Shown: positions 7,390 to 14,904, numbered from the stretch's first letter. The stretch: DNA of 64,000 nt from Streptomyces sp. MMG1533 (GCF_001279775.1 NZ_LGDG01000225.1:124001-188000), one strand, 5' to 3'. A program made the numbers and translations. The notes: generated by a model from the letters alone, not told the origin.

Positions 7390-7940
7390 CACTCGCCGTC
7401 CGTGGCGGGGTCCTGCGGCTCGGCGTCGGGACCCTGGGCCCGCACCCGCTGGACGTGTTCGAGGGAGTCCCGCAGTTCGGCGAGCCAGTCGTCGGTGTGG
7501 CGCTGCACCAGGCGGACGCACCAGGCGAGGGCGTCGCTGCGGCTGCGGGCGACGCCTCCGGCCACGAGGGTGTCCAGGACCTGGCGTTCGGGCTGGCGCA
7601 GCCGGGTCATCACGGGCGCGGCCACATGCGTGAACAGGACCCGCTCCCCGCCGCACTCCACGCCCCAGGACACCTTCCGGCGGAACCGGTGCTCGGCTTC
7701 CTGCGCCACCGCCATCCGGGCCTCCCGGGTGCGCTCCCGGAACTCCTGGACCCGGCCCTGGACGGCCGCCTCCCGCTCGGCGGCCGAGACGTCCTCGGCG
7801 AGCCCGGGTTCGGGGATGCGGCCGATCACGGTGATCTCCTCGCGGTCGACAGTCACCTCGACCAGGGCCTCGAAGAGGTCGTCCGGCACTCGGCCGGCGA
7901 ACCAGCCGCGCAGCTTCTCCAGCTGCTCTGTAGTAATCAT
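7389..7940 (-). CDS. Conserved Streptomyces-type protein of unknown function
   Basis: A 183-residue soluble, charged, helix-rich protein beginning MITTEQLEKLRGWFAGRVPD. It contains VTVDREEITVIGRIPEP, a long Arg/Glu-rich helix (REAAVQGRVQEFRERTREAR) and, near residue 125-150, VARSRSDALAWCVRLVQ, which resembles the second helix of ribbon-helix-helix regulators. I do not recognise a named family. The ATG at 7940 was chosen because a 14-bp palindrome, more likely operator than coding, lies directly before it. In-frame codons upstream (MFGRSNRDY) lack a ribosome site. The RHH-like stretch plus an adjacent palindrome hint at autoregulation, but this is inference. Confidence 0.65.
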   Translation of the reverse strand: MITTEQLEKLRGWFAGRVPDDLFEALVEVTVDREEITVIGRIPEPGLAEDVSAAEREAAVQGRVQEFRERTREARMAVAQEAEHRFRRKVSWGVECGGERVLFTHVAAPVMTRLRQPERQVLDTLVAGGVARSRSDALAWCVRLVQRHTDDWLAELRDSLEHVQRVRAQGPDAEPQDPATDGE

Positions 7941-7954
7941 GTAATCACGATTAC
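7941..7954. promoter_or_regulatory. Palindromic candidate operator GTAATC-AC-GATTAC
   Basis: GTAATC (7941-7946) and GATTAC (7949-7954) form a 6-2-6 inverted repeat that abuts the ATG of the 183-residue protein. A third GTAATC lies at 7933-7938. Very AT-rich for this genome. Confidence 0.5.
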
Positions 7955-8273
7955 TCCGACCGAACATGAACACAAGGGGCGGAACGGAAGTGCGCTCAGG
8001 GCTGAAGCGGAATGTTTCAGGACTATTAAGTGACGGGGGGAATCCGGCCATCCGGCCGGAATGGGCGATCAAGAACCGCGCGGTTCCTGGAAGAGGGCGT
8101 TCGAATTCAGTTACTTCACGCCACTGATTCAACACGCAAGGTTACTGAAACCGGTGGGGTCGATGTGAGTTTCGGTGCCGGACTCGGCAGACTCGCGCTC
8201 GCCGCACCGGCACCGACCGAGCCGGATCGCGGCGCACCGACATCTCGTCGAATCAAGCGGAAGGATGCACACA
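7955..8273. other. Divergent spacer between the unknown protein and the SSI gene
   Basis: No gene is supported. The stretch is AT-richer than its surroundings between 8000 and 8160 (for example GACTATTAAGTGACG and CAGTTACTTCACG) and probably holds promoters for both flanking genes. I could not fix a -35/-10 pair. Confidence 0.4.
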
Positions 8274-8708
8274 ATGCGGAACACCGCGCGCTGGGCAGCA
8301 ACTCTGGGTCTCACGGCCACCGCCGTCTGCGGACCCCTGACAGGCGCCGCCCTCGCCGAACCGTCCACCGCCCCGTCAGCGCTCTACGCCCCCTCGGCCC
8401 TGGTGTTCACCATGGGTCACGGCGACAGCGCGGCCACCGTCACCCCGGAACGCGCGGTCACCCTCACCTGCGCCCCCACCGCCTCCGGCACCCACCCGGC
8501 CGCCTCCTCGGCCTGCGCGGAACTGCGCGCCGCCGACGGGGACTTCGACGCCCTGGCGGTCAGAGACGGCGTCCTGTGTACCAAGGAGTACGACCCCGTC
8601 GTCGTCACGGTCGACGGTGTCTGGCGTGGCCAGCGAGTCTCCTACCAGCGCACCTTCGCCAACGAGTGCGTGAAGAGCTTCCACGGGAGCAGCGTCTTCA
8701 CGTTCTGA
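8274..8708 (+). CDS. Subtilisin inhibitor-like secreted protein (SSI family)
   Basis: A 144-residue precursor with a Sec signal peptide ([20 protein letters not shown], cleavage likely after GAALA) and a mature domain of about 113 residues. The mature protein reads [56 protein letters not shown] and [16 protein letters not shown], all core SSI motifs, with the four conserved cysteines that form two disulfides. The reactive-site loop C-T-K-E-Y-D-P puts Lys at P1, where S. albogriseolus SSI has Met, so trypsin-like proteases should be good targets. The ATG at 8274 has GGAAGG at proper spacing; an ATG at 8265 is too close to it. A secreted S1 protease sits 14 kb away. Confidence 0.95.
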   Translation: MRNTARWAATLGLTATAVCGPLTGAALAEPSTAPSALYAPSALVFTMGHGDSAATVTPERAVTLTCAPTASGTHPAASSACAELRAADGDFDALAVRDGVLCTKEYDPVVVTVDGVWRGQRVSYQRTFANECVKSFHGSSVFTF

Positions 8709-8801
8709 GAGACCGGGATCGCACGTTCTTCGTGGCTGTCCCGAGGGGCCTGCAGATGGGGAGTGCGAACCCCTGTCACGGAGACCTGTGATCCCGCACC
8801 G

Positions 8802-8838
8802 GGGATCGGCGGGCGGAGTGGGGCCGCCCGCCGATCCC
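8802..8838. terminator. Bidirectional hairpin between SSI and STAS genes
   Basis: GGGATCGGCGGGCGG (8802-8816) pairs perfectly over 15 bp with 8824-8838, loop 7 nt. It sits between two convergent genes. Confidence 0.8.
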
Positions 8839-8843
8839 TCGGG

Positions 8844-9221
8844 TCACTCGCCGTCCTTCCCGGGGGGAATTCCCGGCAGTGGAGGGAAGCGGCCCAACAG
8901 GCCTGTGGCGCGCAGGAGCTGGTGGATGTGCGGCCGGTCGCTGACGAGGCGGAGCCGGCCCCCGCGCTGCCGGGTCCGGGTCTCGGCCCGGCACAGCACG
9001 CGCAGGCCGGAGCAGTCGAAGAAGTCGACGCGCCGCAGGTCCACCAGCACGTCCGGTTCGGGGCCCGCCGTCGCCGCGTCCAGGTACGCCACCAGGAAGC
9101 CGGCCGAGGCCAGGTCGATCTCGCCCGTGACCTCGACCACCGTGAAGCGTCCGTCCGCCCGGATACGGGCATGGGGGTTCGACGCAGGGGCTTCGAAGGC
9201 GCGGTCGTCCGCGTCCGGCAT
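8844..9221 (-). CDS. STAS-domain anti-sigma-factor antagonist-like protein
   Basis: A 125-residue STAS protein. ADGRFTVVEVTGEIDLASAG is the first strand pair, and LVDLRRVDFFDCSGLRVLCR carries the D-x-S-G site whose Ser (here in DCSGL) is phosphorylated by HPK-type anti-sigma kinases in the SpoIIAA/RsbV family. VSDRPHIHQLLRATGLLGRF is the final helix. Such proteins release a sigma factor when dephosphorylated by SpoIIE/RsbU-type phosphatases, two of which are encoded elsewhere in this window (24325-26469 and 34028-36484), though no link is shown. The ATG at 9221 follows GGTGGAGCGGAC. Confidence 0.85.
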   Translation of the reverse strand: MPDADDRAFEAPASNPHARIRADGRFTVVEVTGEIDLASAGFLVAYLDAATAGPEPDVLVDLRRVDFFDCSGLRVLCRAETRTRQRGGRLRLVSDRPHIHQLLRATGLLGRFPPLPGIPPGKDGE

Positions 9222-9363
9222 GTCCGCTCCACCTCGGCAGGGGCGCATTCGATCTCGGTAGCTACCCCGCTGCGGCGCGAACCATCCCCACGGCGGCCGC
9301 CACAAGATCTGGTTCACTCGACCAGGTGAACTTCCGTCGATTCAATTGACGAATCGCGTGTTT

Positions 9364-9561
9364 CTAGCCCCGGTCGCGGTGGCTGGTGTCGCACCAGGGA
9401 TACCGCCGACTGCGGCGGCAGGTGCACAGGGCCACCCGGAAGCGGTCGGAGGAGACCGTGGTGCCGTCCTCCAGTTCCACTACCACCGGTCCCTCCACCA
9501 GCAGTGGGCCGCGGCGCTGCACGGTGATCCGGCGGGACTTGTCAGACGGGGAGTTCGGCAC
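9364..9561 (-). CDS. CDGSH-type iron-sulfur protein
   Basis: A 65-residue protein whose C-terminal half is CTCRRSRRYPWCDTSHRD. This is the C-x-C-(x)n-C-D-x-x-H pattern that holds a redox-active 2Fe-2S cluster through three Cys and one His. The first half (GPLLVEGPVVVELEDG) matches bacterial stand-alone CDGSH proteins. Its start overlaps the end of the methyltransferase gene by 20 bp, so it is translated as the last gene of the oxidase-methyltransferase-CDGSH trio. A role as electron donor for the iron oxidase is a reasonable inference, not shown. Confidence 0.9.
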   Translation of the reverse strand: MPNSPSDKSRRITVQRRGPLLVEGPVVVELEDGTTVSSDRFRVALCTCRRSRRYPWCDTSHRDRG

Positions 9562-10207
9562 GGACGACCACCAGCTCTTCCTTCTCCTCGGCGGGTGCCA
9601 GCAGGCCGCGCTCCCGCAGCCAGTGCTCCCGCCCGCGCAGCACCGGACCGAACGCGATCCTCCGGCGCAGGGTCACGGATGCCTTCAGTCCGGCCGTGCG
9701 CAGATGGTCCAGCGTCCGGCCGGGGTCGCTCAGCGCGGAGTGCACGATCAGCAGGACGCCCCCGGGGCGCAACAGGGCGGGCGCCTCCCGGCAGATCCGG
9801 TCCAGCACGAACCGTCCGTCACGGCCGGCGTCCCAGGCCCGGGACGCCCCGCGCGACAGCCGCACACCCAAGGGTGTCGGCACATACGGCGGGTTGGTCA
9901 GGATGAGGTCGAACGACTGGTCCCGTACGGGACCGAAGAGGTTCCCGCGCCGGATGTCGACCGGCAATCCCGCCAGCCAGGCGTTCAGCCGTGCCGTGCA
10001 GACGGCCCGCCAGGACACGTCCACCGCGGTCACGCGGGTGCCGCGGCGCGCGGCATCGAGCGCCAGCGCACCCGACCCGGTGCCCACGTCGAGCACCTCC
10101 GCGCCCGGTGGAAGCGGCTCTTCCGACAGGGCCCCGGCGAGTAGGGCAGTGTCCTCCTGGGGGGCGTAGACACCCGGCAGGACCAACGGCAGTACCAGTG
10201 GATTCAC
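9542..10207 (-). CDS. HemK2/MTQ2-like class I methyltransferase
   Basis: A 221-residue Rossmann methyltransferase. VYAPQEDTALLAGAL opens the domain, EVLDVGTGSGALAL is the SAM-binding loop, and DLILTNPPYVPTP is the N-P-P-Y motif that marks enzymes methylating a planar nitrogen such as glutamine or adenine. It lacks the N-terminal domain of release-factor methyltransferase PrmC, as do the eukaryote/archaea-like HemK2 forms, so the substrate is uncertain. GTG at 10207 is preferred as start because GGGTAC lies exactly 9 nt before it, as in the two neighbouring genes; a TTG seven codons upstream would run through that element. The end overlaps the CDGSH gene. Confidence 0.8.
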   Translation of the reverse strand: MNPLVLPLVLPGVYAPQEDTALLAGALSEEPLPPGAEVLDVGTGSGALALDAARRGTRVTAVDVSWRAVCTARLNAWLAGLPVDIRRGNLFGPVRDQSFDLILTNPPYVPTPLGVRLSRGASRAWDAGRDGRFVLDRICREAPALLRPGGVLLIVHSALSDPGRTLDHLRTAGLKASVTLRRRIAFGPVLRGREHWLRERGLLAPAEEKEELVVVRAELPV

Positions 10208-10216
10208 CCCGCCCGG

Positions 10217-10222
10217 GTACCC
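10217..10222 (-). promoter_or_regulatory. GGGTAC -10-like element, 9 nt before the methyltransferase start
   Basis: GGGTAC on the minus strand, followed by CCGGGCGGG and the GTG. SigB-family promoters in Streptomyces have GGGTAC/T as -10. No good GNNT -35 at 14-16 bp is visible, so this may be a weaker internal promoter. Confidence 0.4.
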
Positions 10223-10228
10223 CGGCAA

Positions 10229-11242
10229 TCAGGAGGTATGGGGTATTTCGGAAGTCGGAGGTATGCGCAGTGACGACCGTCCGGCCCGCCAGTCGGTGAG
10301 CAGACGGGCGGCCAGGCGGTCCTCGACGTGTTCCGTGGCGTCGATGCCGAAAGCGACGTCGGCCGCCAGATGCGGCTCCTCGGCCAGCAGCCCGCCGATG
10401 ACCTCGTGGCGTACGACCTGCTCGTGCACCGCGTCGGCCTCGACGTGCTCGTCGTAGAAGAACTCGGCGGCCCCTCCGGCGCCGGTACGCCGCATCGCTT
10501 CGGCCAGGCGCCGGGAACCCGGCGACGACGTGATCTCGACCGCCGCGAAGTGGCCCACCAGCGCGCCCCGCAGGGATCGGTGCAGACCGAAGAGGGACAT
10601 GAGGTTCACCGTGGCCAGCACCTCCGCGGAGGCCGCGTCGAGGTAGCAGCCGTACGTCGTGTCGAGGTCCAGGTCCGCCATCAGGTCGGCGAACAGCCGC
10701 GCGTGCACTCGGTCGGGGCGGCCGCCGCCGTACTCGTCGAACTCCACCGCCGCCATGCCCGCCTTGGCCCGGCCCCACAGCCGCGGCAGCACCCAGGCGT
10801 GCGGATCGGCCTCTTTCAGGTGGTACAGCGAGCGCTGCGCGGCGTACTCGCGCAGCTGCCACAGCTCGCCCTCCTTGCGCAGGTAGTGGCTGACGCCCGT
10901 GCCGTCGACCGGTTCGACCAGGAGCTCCGCGAGCGCGTCCTCCACGCTCTCGTGCGGGGCGGTGTCGCCGCGCAGGGCCGACAGGAAGCGGTGCTCCAGC
11001 GCGGCGCGGGTGCGCAGCAGGTCCGGGTCCCATTCGAGGTCCGGGGCGACGCCTTCGAAACCGCGGTAGTGCAGCTCGTAGCAGAGGTACAGGGCGAGCT
11101 GGAGGTCGTCGCCGTACACGGCCGCGCCCGCGACCTCCTCGTGGCGCGGCAGCGGTCCGGCACCCCGCAGATACTCCGCCACGGCTGCCGAGACCGGTCC
11201 GCGGGCGGACGGCAGCCGTGGTTCGCGGTTCTCGTGTGGCAT
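10229..11242 (-). CDS. Iron-containing redox enzyme, haem-oxygenase-like diiron oxidase fold
   Basis: A 337-residue, all-helical soluble protein. DDLQLALYLCYELHYRGFEG is the signature helix of the iron-containing redox enzyme family, with the Glu and His as likely metal ligands. Further acidic/His helices are LREYAAQRSLYHLKEADPHA, AAVEFDEYGGGRPDRVH and AAEFFYDEHVEADAVHE. Members of this fold include N-oxygenases and C-C-cleaving oxidases, so its reaction cannot be predicted. It opens a leftward trio with the methyltransferase (21 nt away) and the CDGSH protein. The ATG is 9 nt after GGGTAC and there is no clear ribosome site, so it may be read from a leaderless message. Confidence 0.8.
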   Translation of the reverse strand: MPHENREPRLPSARGPVSAAVAEYLRGAGPLPRHEEVAGAAVYGDDLQLALYLCYELHYRGFEGVAPDLEWDPDLLRTRAALEHRFLSALRGDTAPHESVEDALAELLVEPVDGTGVSHYLRKEGELWQLREYAAQRSLYHLKEADPHAWVLPRLWGRAKAGMAAVEFDEYGGGRPDRVHARLFADLMADLDLDTTYGCYLDAASAEVLATVNLMSLFGLHRSLRGALVGHFAAVEITSSPGSRRLAEAMRRTGAGGAAEFFYDEHVEADAVHEQVVRHEVIGGLLAEEPHLAADVAFGIDATEHVEDRLAARLLTDWRAGRSSLRIPPTSEIPHTS

Positions 11243-11251
11243 GCGCCCCGG

Positions 11252-11257
11252 GTACCC
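11252..11257 (-). promoter_or_regulatory. SigB-type promoter candidate for the iron oxidase gene
   Basis: On the minus strand GGGT-N15-GGGTAC fits the published SigB-family pattern GNNT-N14-16-GGGTAC. The -10 ends 9 nt before the ATG. A second GGGTAC is at 11321-11326 in the same orientation. Confidence 0.5.
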
Positions 11258-11328
11258 CGGCCGCGCTGTGCCACCCACCTGCGGAGAGTCGTCCCCGGGA
11301 CGGGGGCGGGCCGGTCGCCTGTACCCGG

Positions 11329-11430
11329 GGCGCGGGTGTGCTCGTCACCGGCACCGAGGACGGCGTGCGCCACATCGTCGGCGAGATCTCGGGCGCGCTC
11401 GCCGACCTCGGCTTGCCCGATCCCCGGACA
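11329..11430 (+). pseudogene. Flavodoxin/NADPH-FMN-reductase-type gene fragment
   Basis: The plus-strand frame reads GVLVTGTEDGVRHIVGEISG followed by ALADLGLPDP. This resembles the V-T-G-N-E-D-G-x-x-H strand-turn-helix in NAD(P)H-dependent flavodoxin-fold reductases. Only about 34 residues are recognisable, with no start codon or flavin loop. It lies in the spacer between two leftward genes and is probably a relic. Confidence 0.4.
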
Positions 11431-11435
11431 GGAGG

Positions 11436-11639
11436 TCAGTCGCCCCCGGACTCCTCCTGGGCGCGGGTGTTCGGGGTGATGGCCTCCGCGGCCTCACCCC
11501 TGCGGCGCCGCCCCGCGGACTCCTGGGCGCGGGTCTCGGCCTCCTCCACCTCGCGCAGCACCTCTTCGAGCGCCGTTTCGGGCGGCGCGTCGGTCCGGTC
11601 GTTCTTCTTCGCCATCTTTGCCTTCTTCGCCTCGGACAC
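11436..11639 (-). CDS. Small charged protein of unknown function
   Basis: A 67-residue protein with a Lys-rich N-terminus (MSEAKKAKMAKKNDRTD) followed by an acidic coiled-coil-like helix (TALEEVLREVEEAETRAQES) and an Arg-rich basic patch. No domain is recognised. The GTG start has AAAGGAGAG at good spacing. It is only 54 bp downstream of the Ppx/GppA gene on the same strand, so it may share its transcript. Confidence 0.65.
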   Translation of the reverse strand: MSEAKKAKMAKKNDRTDAPPETALEEVLREVEEAETRAQESAGRRRRGEAAEAITPNTRAQEESGGD

Positions 11640-11693
11640 GGCTCTCTCCTTTCCTCCGACTTCGCTGGTGGGGTGCTCTGCGATCTCTCCGGT

Positions 11694-12701
11694 TCAGCTC
11701 GTCGCGCTCGCGATGCGCAGCGGTACCGGGTCCGGGGGAGCGTCCTCCTCGTTGCGGCGGACGATCTCCGCCCACCAGGACGGGCCGTCCTCGATGTGAC
11801 GCAGGAGGATGCCTTCGCGGATCGCCCACGGACAGAGGGTGAGGGTCCTGAGCCCGGTCAGTTTCATGGCCGTGTGCGCGACCACCGCGCCGGCCAGGCT
11901 CTGCCCCGCCCGGGGCGCCGAGATGCCGGGGAGCTGGGCGCGTTGGGAGGCAGGCAGAACAGCCAGGCGGGCGACCGCCTCCCGTAGGTCCGCGCGGTGT
12001 AAGCGCCGTTCCTTGAACGGGCCGTGCCGGCCGGGCGGGGCCCCGCACAGGCGTCCCAGTTGTTGGAAGGTGCGCGAGGTGGCCACCGCGGTGTGCGGCC
12101 CTTCCCAGCGGATCCGGCCCGCCACGTCCCGCAGTTGATGGCGGACCTTGCGGCGCAACGCGCGTACCAGCTCCGGCTGCGGCGGATCCTGGCCCTCGAA
12201 GAACTCGTGGGTCAGCCGGCTCGCGCCGAGCGGCAGTGAGGCCACGAAGTCCGGCAGACGGCCGCGTCCGAAGGCCACTTCGAGCGATCCGCCGCCGATG
12301 TCCAGCAGGGCGAGCGGCCCCGACCGCCAGCCCATCCAGCGCCGCGCGCCGAGGAACGTGAGCTCGGCCTCCACCTCGCCCGGCAGGGTGCACAGCCCGA
12401 CTCCCGTCCGGGTCCGTACGGTACGCAGCACCTCCTGACGGTTCGGGGCGCTGCGCACCACCGCGGTCGCGAAGGCCAGAGGGCTCGCCGCGCCCCAGCG
12501 GGTCGCGGTTCTGCTCGCCTCGGCGACCGCCTCGACGAGCCGTTCGACCGCATCCTCCGGCACCGGGCAGCCGGGCTTCACCTGATCGGAGAGTCTGAGG
12601 CGCCACTTGGCGGTGTGGACCGGCAGTGGCACCCCGCCCTCCGCGTCCGCGACGACCAGTCTGACCGTCTTGGATCCCACGTCAACCACGCTGATTCGCA
12701 T
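11694..12701 (-). CDS. Ppx/GppA-family phosphatase (exopolyphosphatase-like)
   Basis: A 335-residue protein of the ASKHA fold. MRISVVDVGSKTVRLVVADA is the phosphate-1 loop, ALLDIGGGSLEVAFGRG the phosphate-2 loop, and the Glu in the first half (EVEAELTFLGARR) is the usual catalytic position. Members cleave the terminal phosphate of polyphosphate or of (p)ppGpp. The length is that of the short two-domain form without a C-terminal HD domain. The ATG is again 9 nt after GGGTAC. The N-terminal D-V-G-S-K-T differs from the commoner D-x-G-S-N-T by Lys for Asn, as in actinobacterial Ppx-like proteins. Confidence 0.85.
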   Translation of the reverse strand: MRISVVDVGSKTVRLVVADAEGGVPLPVHTAKWRLRLSDQVKPGCPVPEDAVERLVEAVAEASRTATRWGAASPLAFATAVVRSAPNRQEVLRTVRTRTGVGLCTLPGEVEAELTFLGARRWMGWRSGPLALLDIGGGSLEVAFGRGRLPDFVASLPLGASRLTHEFFEGQDPPQPELVRALRRKVRHQLRDVAGRIRWEGPHTAVATSRTFQQLGRLCGAPPGRHGPFKERRLHRADLREAVARLAVLPASQRAQLPGISAPRAGQSLAGAVVAHTAMKLTGLRTLTLCPWAIREGILLRHIEDGPSWWAEIVRRNEEDAPPDPVPLRIASATS

Positions 12702-12710
12702 GCCCCGTGG

Positions 12711-12716
12711 GTACCC
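12711..12716 (-). promoter_or_regulatory. GGGTAC element 9 nt before the Ppx/GppA start
   Basis: On the minus strand GTTG-N15-GGGTAC-N9-ATG. The -35-like GTTG is close to the GTTT seen in SigB promoters. Same geometry as the two genes downstream. Confidence 0.45.
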
Positions 12717-12736
12717 AGTCGCGGCATCGCCCAACG

Positions 12737-13231
12737 TCAGCCGCCGCGCCACGGACGCAGTCTCGGCCACCAGCCCGGCACCGCATTCCGGTACCGCTCG
12801 TACTCGGCGCCGAACCGGTCGCCGAGCGCCGGCTCCTCGTACCACTTCGCGAACGCCGCCATCAGCAGGCCGGCGCACACCCCGTACAGGAGCAGGACCG
12901 GCCGGGCGAGCAGCAGCGCCTGGCCGCCGATCACGGCGACCACCGCGACGTACATCGGATTGCGCACATACCGGTACAGCCCGCCGACCACGAGGTGCTC
13001 GGTGGGGGCGACCGGTGCGGGGGTGCCGAGGCCCTCGCGCACGAACCGGGTGAAGGCGGACAGCAGGACCACCGCGCCCGCGGCCGACGGGACGACGCCG
13101 AGCAGCCGCACCGGCGGCCACCAGTCGCCGGCCCGCCACCCGGTCAGCCACCACGGCACCAGGACGGCGACGGTGCCGGGCGCGAGCGCGAGAAAGAGCG
13201 TGCTGCCGAGCGCCGCGACCGGTTTGCGCAT
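12737..13231 (-). CDS. Isoprenylcysteine carboxyl methyltransferase-like membrane protein
   Basis: A 164-residue protein with four to five hydrophobic helices. LVVGGLYRYVRNPMYVAVVA holds the G-x-Y-x-x-V-R-N-P-M-Y motif of the ICMT/phospholipid methyltransferase superfamily. The C-terminal FGAEYERYRNAVPGWWPRL carries the conserved E-Y-x-x-Y. Bacterial members methylate varied small or lipid substrates with SAM at the membrane; the true substrate is unknown. The ATG at 13231 begins MRKPVAALGS. No obvious operon partner; it lies 35 bp upstream of the Ppx/GppA start and may share its transcript. Confidence 0.8.
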   Translation of the reverse strand: MRKPVAALGSTLFLALAPGTVAVLVPWWLTGWRAGDWWPPVRLLGVVPSAAGAVVLLSAFTRFVREGLGTPAPVAPTEHLVVGGLYRYVRNPMYVAVVAVIGGQALLLARPVLLLYGVCAGLLMAAFAKWYEEPALGDRFGAEYERYRNAVPGWWPRLRPWRGG

Positions 13232-13291
13232 ACGGCCACGATGGCAGCTCGCCCCTGCGCCCACCACGGTTCCGGCGTCCCGGACGGCGAA

Positions 13292-13327
13292 GAGGGGCCG
13301 CCGTCTCCCTGCAGACGGCGGCCCCTC
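13292..13327 (-). terminator. Hairpin after the MFS efflux gene
   Basis: GAGGGGCCGCCGTCT (13292-13306) pairs over 15 bp with 13313-13327, loop CCCTGC. It lies 30 bp past the MFS stop on that gene's strand. Confidence 0.75.
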
Positions 13328-13356
13328 GGCCTTGACGGCGGCTCGGTCGAGCCGGA

Positions 13357-14859
13357 TCACATATGGACGACCGGTGCCGCCTCCGGGTCCTGCTCGGGTA
13401 CCCCGCGCCGGTAGAGCAGGAAGGCGATCAGCGCGCCGGCGGCGAAGAAGCCCGCCGACCACCAGAAGGCGGTGGTGTAGCTCTCGATCGTCGCCTGGGC
13501 CTGGACCAGCTTGCCGGTGGCGTCCTTGCCCGCCAGGTAGTCGGTCGCGGCGCTCGCGGCCAGCGTGTTCAGCAGGGCCGTACCGATCGAACCGCCCACC
13601 TGCTGCATGGCGTTGACCGTGGCGGAGGCGACGCCCGCGTCCTCGGCCGCGACCCCGCCGGTGGCCAGTTGCATGGCCGGCGGCATGACGATGCCGAGGC
13701 CGATGCCGGTCACGATCAGCTGCGGGAGTACCGCGGTCGTGTAGTCGGAGCCGACGCTGATCCCGGTCAGCCAGGCCATGCCGATCGCGGCGACCGCGAA
13801 TCCCAGCGGGATGACCGCCTTCGGCCCGATCCGCGGGACCAGCGTGGTCGTGCTGAGCTGTGCCGCCACCATCAGCGCGGCGACCATCGGCAGGAACGCC
13901 ACACCGGTCTTGGTCGGGCTGAAGCCCAGGTTCAGTTGCAGGTAGTAGGTGAGGAACAGGAACACACCGAACATGCCCGCGCCGGATATCAGCACGGCCA
14001 GGAAGGAGGCCGCGCGGTTGCGGTCCAGCAGGATGCGCAGCGGCAGCAGCGGGTGCGCGGCGCGCGTCTGCCACCAGGCGAACGCGGCCAGCAGGACACC
14101 GCCCGCGATCAGGAAGCCCCAGGTGGCGGGGGAGTTCCAGTCGTGCGTCTCCGCGTTGGAGAAACCGTAGACCAGGGAGAACAGGCCCGCGGCGACCAGG
14201 ATGGTGCCCGGCACGTCCAGCTTGGAGTTCGAAGCGTCGCGCTTGTTGGAGAGCAGCAGCCAGCCGCCCGCGAAGGCGACGACGGCGATGACGACGTTGA
14301 CGTAGAGCGTCCAGCGCCAGTCGAGGGCGTCGGTCAGGACGCCGCCGAGCAGCAGACCCACCGCACCACCGGCACCGGCGATGGCGCCGTACACGCTGAA
14401 CGCCTTGGCGCGCTCACGGGCGTCGGTGAACGTCGTGTTGAGCAGGGAGAGCGCGGCGGGCGCGAGGAGCGCGCCGAAGGCACCCTGAAGGGCGCGCGCG
14501 GTGACCAGCATTTCGAAGTTGGTTGCGGCGCCACCGAGGGCGGAGACGGCCGCGAAGCCGACGACACCGACGAGGAAGGCGGGCTTGCGGCCGAACAGGT
14601 CGGCTATCCGGCCGCCGAGCAGGAGCAGGGAGGCGAACGCCAGGGCGTACGCGGTGACGATCCACTGCCGGTTGCCGTCGGAGAACCCGAGGTCGGCCTG
14701 GGCCGACGGCAGGGCGATGTTCACGATGGTGGCGTCCAGGACCACCATCAGCTGGGCGAGGGCGATGACGGCGAGGATCCACCACCGCTTCGAGGCGGGC
14801 GCGGAGGACGCCGCGGCGGCGCTCTCCGGGCCGCTCTCGGTCAGGGTCTTCTGGGACAT
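13357..14859 (-). CDS. DHA2-family MFS multidrug efflux transporter (14 TMS)
   Basis: A 500-residue transporter. LMVVLDATIVNIALPSAQAD is motif D1 of the DHA2/QacA group, LLLGGRIADLFGRKPAF is motif A, and GAIAGAGGAVGLLLGGVLTD is motif C of drug/H+ antiporters. About 14 hydrophobic segments can be counted. It should export drugs or the cell's own metabolites using the proton gradient. The upstream region carries two palindromes sharing GAAACG/CGTTTC, typical of TetR-family operators, but no tetR gene is next to it. Confidence 0.9.
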   Translation of the reverse strand: MSQKTLTESGPESAAAASSAPASKRWWILAVIALAQLMVVLDATIVNIALPSAQADLGFSDGNRQWIVTAYALAFASLLLLGGRIADLFGRKPAFLVGVVGFAAVSALGGAATNFEMLVTARALQGAFGALLAPAALSLLNTTFTDARERAKAFSVYGAIAGAGGAVGLLLGGVLTDALDWRWTLYVNVVIAVVAFAGGWLLLSNKRDASNSKLDVPGTILVAAGLFSLVYGFSNAETHDWNSPATWGFLIAGGVLLAAFAWWQTRAAHPLLPLRILLDRNRAASFLAVLISGAGMFGVFLFLTYYLQLNLGFSPTKTGVAFLPMVAALMVAAQLSTTTLVPRIGPKAVIPLGFAVAAIGMAWLTGISVGSDYTTAVLPQLIVTGIGLGIVMPPAMQLATGGVAAEDAGVASATVNAMQQVGGSIGTALLNTLAASAATDYLAGKDATGKLVQAQATIESYTTAFWWSAGFFAAGALIAFLLYRRGVPEQDPEAAPVVHM

Positions 14860-14904
14860 CGGGGAACCACTCCAGGGAAGTCGTCCGACAGCGTGAGCAT
14901 GTAA

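Noticed and set aside
4949..7633. An 894-codon plus-strand open frame over the NCS1 permease
   Set aside because: It is Arg/Pro/Gly-rich, lacks a ribosome site and any domain, and lies antisense to a clear permease gene. Long antisense frames are normal at this GC content.
9222..9317. Longer start for the STAS protein
   Set aside because: The added residues are Arg/Gly-rich and unlike STAS proteins, and the ribosome site fits ATG 9221.
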